Assembly: GCA_934663625.1 (NCBI GenBank)
Contig: CAKUKP010000024.1
Location: 1-34,824, forward strand
Source: an uncultured Clostridia bacterium
Lineage (GTDB): Bacteria > Bacillota > Clostridia > Christensenellales > Aristaeellaceae
Direction: 5' to 3'
Length of the DNA stretch: 34,824 nt
Below are positions 14,692-22,588 of the stretch, piece by piece. The position numbers and the translations under genes were made by a program. A model generated the notes under the pieces. It saw nothing but the letters and a program-made list of their open reading frames with translations. It searched no databases and was not told where the DNA came from. The stretch's first letter is position 1; each line of letters begins with the position of its first letter.

Positions 14692-15822
14692 ATGAAATAC
14701 ATTTCGATATTCATCATCGCGATCCTCGCAATCAGCTGTCTGCCTGTTCCCATGGCGTTTGCCGATGCAAGCCTGTTGGATACATGGAATACCTATGCGG
14801 CGCTGGATTTATGGGGGGATGGATCTGCATATCCGGCGGATCAAAGCGGCGCATGGAAACGTGTTGTTCAATATCCCTGTTATAGCGATGACGGCGTTCC
14901 ACTCGGCGAAAACAGTTTGCAAATCAGCAATTGGCGTACCAACGCAGCGGACTGGGTAGAATACATCAGCACTGGCAGCCGCGCCATTGAAGATTGCGGC
15001 GATATTCTATGTCATCTTGCCTCGCAGAGCATTGATCAATATGATACTTATTTTATGCAAAGCGAATTATACACGCGCTCAGATGGCTATGACTATCAGG
15101 AGTTTTACGAATTGCACGTTTCAGCCAACGGCGGAAGCGAACAATATGATATTCTGGTGCATCTGTTTGCCGAAGGCGACGGCGGGCAGATTGTAGAATC
15201 CGCATTGGTAAGCTTCAATTCATCGGCGTACAGCTATGACGATGATGAATATGATTATGGTTATAATGATAATTACGATTATAGCTATGATTACAACTAT
15301 GATTATGGCTACGACGATGATTACAGCTATGGCTACGGTTATGACGACGGTTTGGGCAGTGATTATTGGGAGAATAAGGAAATAACGAAGCTTTCCAATG
15401 ATAAGCTCTGGGCAATCGCATCCAGCGAGCTTACCGACAAACATGGCTCATATCCTGCATCGCAGGCTTGTGATGGATATGTGAATACCGTGTGGTCGGA
15501 GGGTGTTAACGGATTTGGCGAGGGAGAATGGTTGGAAATCAGATTCAATCCCACCTACATCTTAGACTTTATGATTTATGGCGGCTACCAGAAGGATTCA
15601 TACCGCTATTATAAGAATAACCGGCCAAGAAAAATTGAGGTCTGGACAGACGATGAATACCAAGGCACAATCGAGCTGGATGATGATATGGCAGCACAAT
15701 ACTTTGGCTTCAACAATCCCGTGTATACATCGTCATTGCGGTTGAAAATCTTATCTGTCTATGCGGGCAATGAATGCGATGACACCTGCATATCTGAGGT
15801 TTGTATCTTTGGATATGATTGA
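14692..15822 (+). CDS. Secreted protein with Tyr/Asp-rich segment and discoidin-like glycan-binding domain
   Basis: A 376-residue exported protein. The signal peptide MKYISIFIIAILAISCLPVP ends near AFA at residue 24. Residues ~25-178 are an unassigned globular region. Residues ~180-225 are almost only Tyr, Asp, Asn, Gly and Ser (for example YDYGYNDNYDYSYDY). Residues ~235-375 match the F5/8 type C-like 'NADase-type glycan-binding' domain: AIASSELTDKHGSYPASQAC, DGYVNTVWSEGVNGFGEGEW, IYGGYQKDSYRYYKNNRPRK and a closing ISEVCIFGY. Carbohydrate binding at the cell surface is the expected role. The gene is more AT-rich than its neighbours, which might mean different ancestry. The ribosome site (TGGAG) is weaker than for the other genes here. 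Confidence 0.78.
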   Translation: MKYISIFIIAILAISCLPVPMAFADASLLDTWNTYAALDLWGDGSAYPADQSGAWKRVVQYPCYSDDGVPLGENSLQISNWRTNAADWVEYISTGSRAIEDCGDILCHLASQSIDQYDTYFMQSELYTRSDGYDYQEFYELHVSANGGSEQYDILVHLFAEGDGGQIVESALVSFNSSAYSYDDDEYDYGYNDNYDYSYDYNYDYGYDDDYSYGYGYDDGLGSDYWENKEITKLSNDKLWAIASSELTDKHGSYPASQACDGYVNTVWSEGVNGFGEGEWLEIRFNPTYILDFMIYGGYQKDSYRYYKNNRPRKIEVWTDDEYQGTIELDDDMAAQYFGFNNPVYTSSLRLKILSVYAGNECDDTCISEVCIFGYD

Positions 15823-15917
15823 TTGGATGCTTCTGTAGAAACAGGGATATCCGCATGCATCAAATACCGCGACTCAGACGATATGCGCTGAAATAGTGCT
15901 GATTCTTGTACTTTATA

Positions 15918-15960
15918 AACGGGCTGAGCAGAAGTGTTTTTCGCTTCTGCTCAGCCCGTT
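15918..15960. terminator. Bidirectional terminator between convergent units
   Basis: A perfect 17-bp stem (15918-15934 with 15944-15960) has a 9-nt loop. TTT follows on the plus strand and TTTATAAAG on the minus strand. It separates the secreted-protein cluster from the minus-strand housekeeping operon. Nothing else is seen between 15823 and 16000. Confidence 0.9.
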
Positions 15961-16000
15961 TTTGGGTTTATGGATGCTGTTTCGATTATTTCACACAGGA

Positions 16001-16564
16001 TCAGCCGATCGGCTTTCCATTTTTATCGAACAGCGGCAGTTTTTCCAGATAGATCAGATCATCGCGGTTGGCGGCGTCGCCTTCGGCGAGGATCGCCATG
16101 CGGCCGACGATGTTGCCGCCGGCGTGGTGCACCAGTTCTTCGAGCGCGCTGAGCGATTCGCCGGTGGAGATCACATCATCCAGCACCAGAACGCGCTTGC
16201 CGCGCATGTATTCGGCGTCGTTGCCATCCAGATACAGGGTCTGCTGATGATCGGTGGTGATGGAGCGCACGGTTGCGGAGAACAGATTGCGCATATACAG
16301 CTTGGGCGCTTTGCGCGCCAGCACATAGCGGGCGTTTCCGTTCATGCGCGCCATTTCGCAGATCAGCGGAATGCCCTTGGATTCGGCGGTAATCATCACA
16401 TCGTGCTCCGGCGCGCGTTCCAGCAGCGCCTTCGCGCATGCCGTGGTCAGCTCCGGATCGCCGAAGATTACGAACGCGCCGATGTTCAGTTCATCGCTGA
16501 TGGGGCAAAGGGGCAGACTGCGCTCCAGCCCCGCGATGGTCATCTTATAGTACATATCCTTCAT
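16001..16564 (-). CDS. Phosphoribosyltransferase family protein (adenine/xanthine PRTase-like)
   Basis: A 187-residue type I phosphoribosyltransferase. The PRPP-binding loop VLVLDDVISTGES is clear, and the upstream base-side segment ITAESKGIPLICEMA resembles the adenine phosphoribosyltransferase pattern. It probably salvages a purine base with PRPP, but longer loops before the PRPP motif (MRNLFSATVRSITTDHQQTL) differ from classical Apt. The ATG at 16564 is chosen because GAGGTGAT lies directly upstream; an in-frame GTG at 16573 is less well placed. Its start is 5 nt after the stop of the cyclophilin gene, so it is the last gene of the operon, before a bidirectional terminator. Many clostridia have apt between recJ and relA; here that slot is empty and this gene may be the counterpart. 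Confidence 0.8.
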   Translation of the reverse strand: MKDMYYKMTIAGLERSLPLCPISDELNIGAFVIFGDPELTTACAKALLERAPEHDVMITAESKGIPLICEMARMNGNARYVLARKAPKLYMRNLFSATVRSITTDHQQTLYLDGNDAEYMRGKRVLVLDDVISTGESLSALEELVHHAGGNIVGRMAILAEGDAANRDDLIYLEKLPLFDKNGKPIG

Positions 16565-16569
16565 TGCAA

Positions 16570-17097
16570 TCACCTCATGCCATATTTTTCCACTTCATAT
16601 TCCTCGCCGAAGGTATCCACGGTAGCGCGGCGGATGCGCTGATCCTCCACCGGACGATCCTGCCGGCCGGTGCGCACGGACGCGATTTCATCCACGACGT
16701 TCATACCGTCCGTCACCATGCCGAAGGCGGCGTAATCGCCATCCAGATGCGGCGCATCGGCGTGCATGATGAAAAACTGGCTGCCCGCCGAATTGGGCAT
16801 CATGCTGCGCGCCATCGAAAGCACGCCGCGCTTATGGCGCAGATTGTTCTGGCGGAAGCCGTTGCGGGCAAATTCGCCCTTGATGCTGTAGCCGGGGCCG
16901 CCCATGCCGGTGCCCTGCGGATCGCCGCCCTGAATCATGAAGCCGGGAATCACGCGATGGAAGATCAGCCCGTCATAGAAGCCGTTCTTCACCAGCGTTA
17001 CGAAATTCGCCACGGTGTTCGGAGCGATTTCGGGATACAGTTCGGCGGTGATCACGCCGCCGTTTTCCATTTCGATCTTTACGATGGGGTTCGCCAT
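16570..17097 (-). CDS. Cyclophilin-type peptidyl-prolyl cis-trans isomerase, cytoplasmic
   Basis: A 175-residue cyclophilin with no signal peptide, catalysing cis-trans isomerisation of X-Pro bonds in the cytoplasm. Family marks are APNTVANFVTLVKNGFYDG, the catalytic arginine in FHRVIPGFMIQGGDPQGTG, SMARSMMPNSAGSQFFIMHA and YAAFGMVTDGMNVVD. Its start is 1 nt after the stop of the lipoprotein cyclophilin gene, and its ribosome site lies in the end of that gene, so translation is coupled. The short C-terminal extension is charged. Assignment is firm. Confidence 0.95.
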   Translation of the reverse strand: MANPIVKIEMENGGVITAELYPEIAPNTVANFVTLVKNGFYDGLIFHRVIPGFMIQGGDPQGTGMGGPGYSIKGEFARNGFRQNNLRHKRGVLSMARSMMPNSAGSQFFIMHADAPHLDGDYAAFGMVTDGMNVVDEIASVRTGRQDRPVEDQRIRRATVDTFGEEYEVEKYGMR

Positions 17098-17098
17098 A

Positions 17099-17755
17099 TT
17101 ACTTTCCTCCTATATCCTTCGCGGAAACCTGCGTTTCCTTCGGAAGTTCTATTTTGGCCGGTTCCAATGTATAGCCGTGGGTGTTTACGCGAATCTTGGA
17201 AATCACCGGCACCGCGCCCACCGGACGATAATTTCCATCCGACGGCGTAGTCGCCAGTTCATCCAGTACGGCGTAGCTTTCTTCATCCATGATGCGCCCG
17301 AAGGCGGCGTAGCGGCCATCGTATTCCGGATAGCTGCCGTACAGGATGAAAAACTGGCTGGAAGCGCTGTCCAGACCGCTGGTGCGCGCCATGGAAATCG
17401 TACCGCGGATGTGGCTTACGTTGTTTTCAATGCCGTTTTCCGCAAATTCGCCCTGTATGGTGTAGCCCGCGTTGCCCGTGCCATCGTTATTGGGATCGCC
17501 GGACTGAATCAGCACGCTGGGCACGATGCGAAACACCTGTAATCCATCATACGCGCCCTTGTTCGCCAGTTCGCAGAAATTCGCCACGGTGTTGGGCGCA
17601 TCCTGAAAGAACAGCTCCAGATTCATGGTCTTTCCATCGCTCACCGTGATCGTGGCGATGGGATTCGGCACGGAGGCCAGCGGATCTTCCTTCCGGCAGC
17701 CGGACATCGAAAGCGCGATCGCCAACGCGCACAGGAGCATGATCAGCCGCTTCAT
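17099..17755 (-). CDS. Cyclophilin-type peptidyl-prolyl isomerase, membrane lipoprotein
   Basis: A 218-residue cyclophilin with a lipoprotein signal: MKRLIMLLCALAIALSMSGC, with the lipidated Cys at 20. It is expected on the outer face of the membrane, where it may help fold exported proteins. The domain contains APNTVANFCELANKGAYDG, FRIVPSVLIQSGDPNNDGTG, SMARTSGLDSASSQFFIL and YAAFGRIMDE. The usual FHR arginine is kept as FRIV with a shifted preceding residue. It overlaps hemZ by 4 nt (ATGA) and is followed at 1 nt by a cytoplasmic paralogue, a tandem pair that probably arose by duplication. Confidence 0.93.
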   Translation of the reverse strand: MKRLIMLLCALAIALSMSGCRKEDPLASVPNPIATITVSDGKTMNLELFFQDAPNTVANFCELANKGAYDGLQVFRIVPSVLIQSGDPNNDGTGNAGYTIQGEFAENGIENNVSHIRGTISMARTSGLDSASSQFFILYGSYPEYDGRYAAFGRIMDEESYAVLDELATTPSDGNYRPVGAVPVISKIRVNTHGYTLEPAKIELPKETQVSAKDIGGK

Positions 17756-19212
17756 GCCTTCACCTCCGGCACGATCAGCGCGCGCTTGCGCTCCACCATT
17801 TCATCGATCCGATTTATGTATTCTTCGATGTTCTTCAGGTTCGCAGCGCGTTCGATGCGCAGATCGCGATCGAACAGCCATTTCGTGATGCCGCCCGCGC
17901 CCAGCGCCAGCACCGGCGCGGTTTCTTCCATATTGCCGATGTTGTACAGGCATGCCTTGCCGGGGCGCGCGTAGCCCACGTTTTCCAGATTGCCCGCCAT
18001 GTATTTCTGGCGATACAGATAATACGGCCGCCAGCCCGCGTCCATCAGGCTGCGCCGCGCGAACGCGATCATTTCCGCCGCGCCCTCGCTGGAAACCTGC
18101 GTATGCCCCGCGCCGGAAACATGTAGCTGTTCGTGCAGCTTGCTGGATCGCTTGATCGCCAGCGAATGCACCGTAACGCTCTCCGGCGCAAGTTCGATCA
18201 CGCGCCGCACGGTATCGGCGAATATCTCCGGCGTTTCGCCGGGCAGCGCCGCGATCAGATCCATGTTGATATCGTCAAATCCCAGCTCCCGCGCGAGCAT
18301 ATAGGCGCGCACGGTGTCCTCCCCCGTGTGCATGCGCCCGATGCGCGCAAGCGTTTCATCGTTAAACGTCTGCGGATTGACGGAAATGCGGCCCACATCG
18401 TGCGCGCGAAGCATAATCAGCTTTTCGCGATCGATGGTATCGGGTCTGCCCGCCTCCACCGTCCATTCCACCGCATCGGGAAATTCCCGCTGCGCCGCGG
18501 CGAGGATGGCTTCCAGATTGCCGCACGGGATCGCCGTGGGCGTGCCGCCGCCGATGTACGCCGCGCGCACGCGCAGGTTCGCTTCGCGAATCAGCTGCGC
18601 GGATGCTTCGATTTCATGCAGCAGCGCCTGCGTGTACGGCGCGACCAGCTTTCCATTCCGCCCGATTTCGCCGGAGGAAAAGCTGCAATAACTGCACCGC
18701 GTGCGGCAGAACGGAATGCCGATGTACAGATCGAACATGCCGTCCGGCACGCTGCGAACGCCGCGCTGCATATCCGCGATATCGCACAGCAGCCGCGCGC
18801 GATCCTCGGATACATCGAATTCCGTTTTCAGCCGCGCGCGGGCTTCCGGCAGGGAAAGCCCCATATCCAGCCCTTCATACAGAAGGCGCGTGGGACGAAT
18901 GCCGGTCAGCGCGCCCCACGGCGGCTGCATACCGGTGATCTGCTTTAAAAGCTCATAGAGCGCCATCTTCACCTGACGCTTGCGCGCGCGGCGAATCTGC
19001 ACATCCGTGCCCGTGGGCGCATCGCCCCAGAGCGTGTACGCCCGATCGCCGTGGCTCCAGCGATCGCCGATTTTCCCATTTTTGCGCAGAATCCTATGTT
19101 CATACGCCGCCTGACCATCCACTTCGCAGATCTGCACATCGCCCAGAAACAGGCGCAGCATATCGCCGATATCGCAGATGAATTCCGGCGTTTGCGTGCG
19201 TACCTGAATCAT
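17752..19212 (-). CDS. hemZ: HemZ-type radical SAM protein (coproporphyrinogen III dehydrogenase-like)
   Basis: A 486-residue radical SAM enzyme of the HemZ branch, annotated as oxygen-independent coproporphyrinogen dehydrogenase, though the true reaction in many anaerobes is untested. The 4Fe-4S motif is in PFCRTRCSYCSF (CxxxCxxC). Other marks are AAYIGGGTPTAI, EWTVEAGRPDTI, ISVNPQTFND and INMDLIAALPGETPEIF, all typical of the HemN/HemZ core. An N-terminal extension of ~160 residues, including GALTGIRPTRLLYEGLDMG, is diagnostic of HemZ. It overlaps both neighbours by 4 nt, showing tight coupling in the recJ-relA operon. No other haem genes are in the window. Confidence 0.9.
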   Translation of the reverse strand: MIQVRTQTPEFICDIGDMLRLFLGDVQICEVDGQAAYEHRILRKNGKIGDRWSHGDRAYTLWGDAPTGTDVQIRRARKRQVKMALYELLKQITGMQPPWGALTGIRPTRLLYEGLDMGLSLPEARARLKTEFDVSEDRARLLCDIADMQRGVRSVPDGMFDLYIGIPFCRTRCSYCSFSSGEIGRNGKLVAPYTQALLHEIEASAQLIREANLRVRAAYIGGGTPTAIPCGNLEAILAAAQREFPDAVEWTVEAGRPDTIDREKLIMLRAHDVGRISVNPQTFNDETLARIGRMHTGEDTVRAYMLARELGFDDINMDLIAALPGETPEIFADTVRRVIELAPESVTVHSLAIKRSSKLHEQLHVSGAGHTQVSSEGAAEMIAFARRSLMDAGWRPYYLYRQKYMAGNLENVGYARPGKACLYNIGNMEETAPVLALGAGGITKWLFDRDLRIERAANLKNIEEYINRIDEMVERKRALIVPEVKA

Positions 19213-19838
19213 AAGCCGTACCTCTGCATTTCCGTGCCGATGGTGGTGGATCCGGCGTGGCCGGGATAGACGCGCACATCCCGCGGCAGTGTAAACAGTC
19301 TGTGCAATGAAGCGCGCAGCTGACTGCCGCTGCCGCCGTACAGATCGGTGCGCCCGAAGCCCGCGCGGAACAGCGTATCGCCGGAGAACAGAACGCCGTT
19401 TTCCGCATCATACAGGCATACGGAGCCGGACGAATGTCCGGGCGTGTGCAGCACCTGAAAACGGATGCCGCACAGATCGATCGTATCGCCGTAGGGCAGC
19501 GCTTCCAGCGCCTTCGGGAACGGAAGCGAACACACCGTTTGATTGTAGGAGCCCATCGAAGGATCGCCGAGCATCACAAAATCCGCCGGATGGCAGTACA
19601 CCGGCGCGCCCGTGACGCGCGAAATCGGCTCCGCCGCCAGAATGTGATCAAAATGCCCGTGGGTCAGATACATCGCGCGCAGAGTGTGTTTGGAAGCGGC
19701 GATGGCATTTCGGATCGCAATCGCATCATCGCCCGGATCGATCACGATGCAGCCCTTTTCATTTTCATCCGCCGGAATCAGCAGATAGGCGTTTTCCTGA
19801 TATGCGCCGCATACGATGGTCTGAATAGCGTATTTCAT
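19209..19838 (-). CDS. MBL-fold metallohydrolase (glyoxalase II-like)
   Basis: A 209-residue metallo-beta-lactamase-fold hydrolase. The two-metal site is visible: THGHFDHI, then HTPGHSSGS, GDTLFRAGFGRTD and a final histidine in VYPGHAGSTT. Relatives near relA/dtd in Firmicutes (YqgX type) are annotated as hydroxyacylglutathione-hydrolase-like, but the physiological thioester is unknown, and clostridia often lack glutathione. It overlaps hemZ by 4 nt and lies 30 nt after dtd, with GAGGACA as ribosome site. Fold assignment is certain; substrate is open. Confidence 0.92.
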   Translation of the reverse strand: MKYAIQTIVCGAYQENAYLLIPADENEKGCIVIDPGDDAIAIRNAIAASKHTLRAMYLTHGHFDHILAAEPISRVTGAPVYCHPADFVMLGDPSMGSYNQTVCSLPFPKALEALPYGDTIDLCGIRFQVLHTPGHSSGSVCLYDAENGVLFSGDTLFRAGFGRTDLYGGSGSQLRASLHRLFTLPRDVRVYPGHAGSTTIGTEMQRYGL

Positions 19839-19868
19839 GTTTTGTCCTCAAATCTGTTTTCTGGTTTT

Positions 19869-20318
19869 CTAAAACGTCTTGCGACTATCAAGCAAAATCG
19901 TGCAGGGGCCTTCGTTCACGAGCGATACGCGCATGTTCGTGCGGAAGCGGCCGGTCTGCGTGGGAATCCCGCGATCGGCAACGCCGCGCACCACGCGTTC
20001 AAACAGCGGCTCGGCGACCTCCGGCCGCGCGGCGCGGATGAAGCTGGGACGGCGGCCGTGCCGCGCATCCGCCAGCAGCGTAAACTGGGAAACCAGCAGC
20101 ATGCTGCCGCCCACATCGGATATGGACAGATTCAGCTTATCATTTTCATCCTCGAACACGCGCAGTCCAACGAGCTTTTCCACGCAGTAATTTACGTCCG
20201 CTTCGGTATCGCCTTCCTCCGCGCCCACCAGCACCATATAACCCCTGCCGATGCTGCCGACGATTTCATCATTGACCGTCACGCTGGCCTCGGAAACCTT
20301 CTGTACCACACAACGCAT
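19869..20318 (-). CDS. dtd: D-aminoacyl-tRNA deacylase
   Basis: A 149-residue enzyme that removes D-amino acids (and mischarged Gly) from tRNA, acting as a dimer. Family motifs are complete: MRCVVQKVSEASVTV at the start, the SQFTL motif in LLVSQFTLLADARHGRRPSF, and the Gly-cisPro motif in NEGPCTILLDS, where the usual Val is Cys. Length matches the family. AAGGAGAT precedes the ATG. It sits 22 nt after relA, the order common in Bacillota. Confidence 0.97.
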   Translation of the reverse strand: MRCVVQKVSEASVTVNDEIVGSIGRGYMVLVGAEEGDTEADVNYCVEKLVGLRVFEDENDKLNLSISDVGGSMLLVSQFTLLADARHGRRPSFIRAARPEVAEPLFERVVRGVADRGIPTQTGRFRTNMRVSLVNEGPCTILLDSRKTF

Positions 20319-20340
20319 ATACGTTTATCTCCTTTTTCGG

Positions 20341-22536
20341 TTACGATGATACGCGCGTGACGTCGATAATTTCGCGATTGTTATTCAGATCGCGGATCAC
20401 CTTATTCAGCTGCTGCGTATTCTTAATTACGATCGAAAGATTGAACACATAGGTGCCATCCTTCTGCTTATGGGCGCTGATCGCGCTCACGGGGATTTCC
20501 TGCGCCGCCAGCAGCACCGAAATTTCCGCCAGCAGGCCGGTTTTGTTATAGGCGATGATGCGGATTTCGGCTTCGTAGTCCGCCGCGTTTTCCTGCTGAT
20601 CACACCATTCGACTTCGATCAATCGTTCGCGCTCCACATCGGGCGCCTGCAGCGCCGCGCAGTCCGCGCGATGCACGGATACGCCGCGCCCGCGGGTTAC
20701 ATAGCCGACGATCTTATCGCCCGGCAGCGGATTGCAGCAGCGCGCAAAGCGCACCAGCATGCCGCTTTCGCCCTTCACCATCACGCCGTTCGAGGAGGAA
20801 TTGTGCGTGCTCTTGCGCGGCGTATCCTCGTGCGCGGGGGCGATTTCGATTTCCTCCGTCTTATTGTTCTTTTTGTATTCGTCCACCAGGCGGTTGATCA
20901 CCTGCGCGCAGGAAAGCCCGCCGAAGCCCACCATGGCGTACACATCATCCATCGTCTGCGCGGAGAAGCGGCGCAGAATCGTATCCTGCGCATCGCCCTT
21001 CAGCAGCGCGGACAGCGTATAGCCCAGCCGCTTGGCTTCCTTTTCCAGCATATCCTTGCCCAGCGGGATATTTTCTTCGCGCTGTTCCTTTTTGAGCCAC
21101 GCGCGAATCTTCGCCTTGGCTTCGCTGGTCTTGACGATGTTCAGCCAATCGCGGCTGGGCCCGTGGGAATTGGCGGAGGTCATGACCTCGACGAAATCGC
21201 CGGTTTCCAGCTGCGCGTTCAGCGGCATGATGCGCCCGTTCACCTTTGCGCCGATGCAGCGGTTGCCCACGGCGGAATGGATGCGATACGCAAAATCCAG
21301 CGGGGTCGCGCCGCGCGGCAGCGAAATCACATCGCCGCGCGGGGTGAACACGAATACCTCGTCCGCAAAGAGATCGAACTTCAAAAGCTCACCGAATTCG
21401 CCCGGATCGCGCGCGTCGCTCTGCCAATCCAGAATGCGGCGAAGCCAGGTAAGCTTCTGATCGAATTCATTTTCCGTGGCGCGGCCTTCCTTATAGCGCC
21501 AGTGCGCCGCGATGCCGTATTCGGCGGTACGATGCATATCGAACGTGCGAATCTGCACCTCGAACGCCTTGCCCTGATTGACCACCGTGGTGTGCAGCGA
21601 TTGATACATATTCGCCTTGGGCATGGAAATATAATCCTTGAACCGCCCCGGCACCTGCTGCCAGATCGTGTGCACCACGCCCAGCACAAAATAACAATCC
21701 TGCTGGGTGTTTACCAGAACGCGGATGGCGATCAGATCGTTGATCTGATCGAACGTCTTATTCTGGTTCTTCATCTTTTTATAGATGGAATAGAAATGCT
21801 TGGGGCGGCCGGTGATTTCTGCGCGGATGCCGAATTCGCGCAGCTTCGCGCTCAGCTGGGCGGAAACATCGGCGATCATGCGTTCGCGCTCCTCGCGCTT
21901 CATGCCCACCAGACGCACCAGTTCATAATATGCATCGGGATCGATATAACGAAGCGCCAGATCCTCCAATTCCCACTTCACGGTGTAAACGCCCATGCGG
22001 TGTGCCAGCGGCGCATAGATATCCAGCGTTTCCCGCGCGATGGGAATCTGCCGCTCCGGCTTCTGATAGCGCAGCGTGCGCATGTTGTGCAGGCGATCCG
22101 CCAGCTTGATCAATACCACGCGAATGTCCTTCGCCATCGCGAGGAACATCTTGCGCAGGGTTTCCGCCTGCGCTTCCTCCCGCGAGGAAAAGTTCAGCTG
22201 ATTGAGCTTCGTCACGCCGTCCACCAGCAGTTCGACCTCCTGACCGAACTCCTGCCCGATCACCTCCGGCGTAATGCCCTCGCAATCCTCCACGCAATCG
22301 TGCAGAAGGCCCGCCGCCACGGTGGTGCCATCCAGCATCAGATCCGCCAGAATCACCGCCACCGCACACGGATGGGAAAAATACGGCTCGCCGGACTTGC
22401 GCTTCTGCCCCGCGTGCGCCTTTTCCGCAAACTGATAGGCGCGGCGAACCACATCCATGTCGTCGACCGGATGGAATTTACGTATTCTACTGATCAGATC
22501 GTCCAACGCGATATATCCCTTTTCATCGCTGTTCAT
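20341..22536 (-). CDS. relA: Bifunctional (p)ppGpp synthetase/hydrolase, RelA/SpoT homologue
   Basis: A 731-residue long RSH enzyme that makes and degrades the alarmone (p)ppGpp. Domains in order: HD hydrolase (residues ~40-190) with FSHPCAVA and AAGLLHDCVED; synthetase (~230-350) with KHFYSIYKKM, RFKDYISMP and YQSLHTTVV; TGS (~390-450); helical and zinc-finger-like region with CCNPLPGD (~620); and a C-terminal ACT domain (~655-731). The RFKD tetrad fits the RXKD motif of bifunctional enzymes, not the EXDD of synthetase-only RelA. AAGGAGG precedes the ATG. It lies between recJ and dtd; no terminator separates them. Confidence 0.97.
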   Translation of the reverse strand: MNSDEKGYIALDDLISRIRKFHPVDDMDVVRRAYQFAEKAHAGQKRKSGEPYFSHPCAVAVILADLMLDGTTVAAGLLHDCVEDCEGITPEVIGQEFGQEVELLVDGVTKLNQLNFSSREEAQAETLRKMFLAMAKDIRVVLIKLADRLHNMRTLRYQKPERQIPIARETLDIYAPLAHRMGVYTVKWELEDLALRYIDPDAYYELVRLVGMKREERERMIADVSAQLSAKLREFGIRAEITGRPKHFYSIYKKMKNQNKTFDQINDLIAIRVLVNTQQDCYFVLGVVHTIWQQVPGRFKDYISMPKANMYQSLHTTVVNQGKAFEVQIRTFDMHRTAEYGIAAHWRYKEGRATENEFDQKLTWLRRILDWQSDARDPGEFGELLKFDLFADEVFVFTPRGDVISLPRGATPLDFAYRIHSAVGNRCIGAKVNGRIMPLNAQLETGDFVEVMTSANSHGPSRDWLNIVKTSEAKAKIRAWLKKEQREENIPLGKDMLEKEAKRLGYTLSALLKGDAQDTILRRFSAQTMDDVYAMVGFGGLSCAQVINRLVDEYKKNNKTEEIEIAPAHEDTPRKSTHNSSSNGVMVKGESGMLVRFARCCNPLPGDKIVGYVTRGRGVSVHRADCAALQAPDVERERLIEVEWCDQQENAADYEAEIRIIAYNKTGLLAEISVLLAAQEIPVSAISAHKQKDGTYVFNLSIVIKNTQQLNKVIRDLNNNREIIDVTRVSS

Positions 22537-22588
22537 GCATCCGGCCTCCTTCCATGCTCCCCCAATATGCTGTCCTTCGTTTTTCCTC

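Noticed and set aside
15229..15366. Short repeats considered as a CRISPR or minisatellite
   Set aside because: They are imperfect codon-level repeats within a signal-peptide-bearing gene, without constant repeats and unique spacers.
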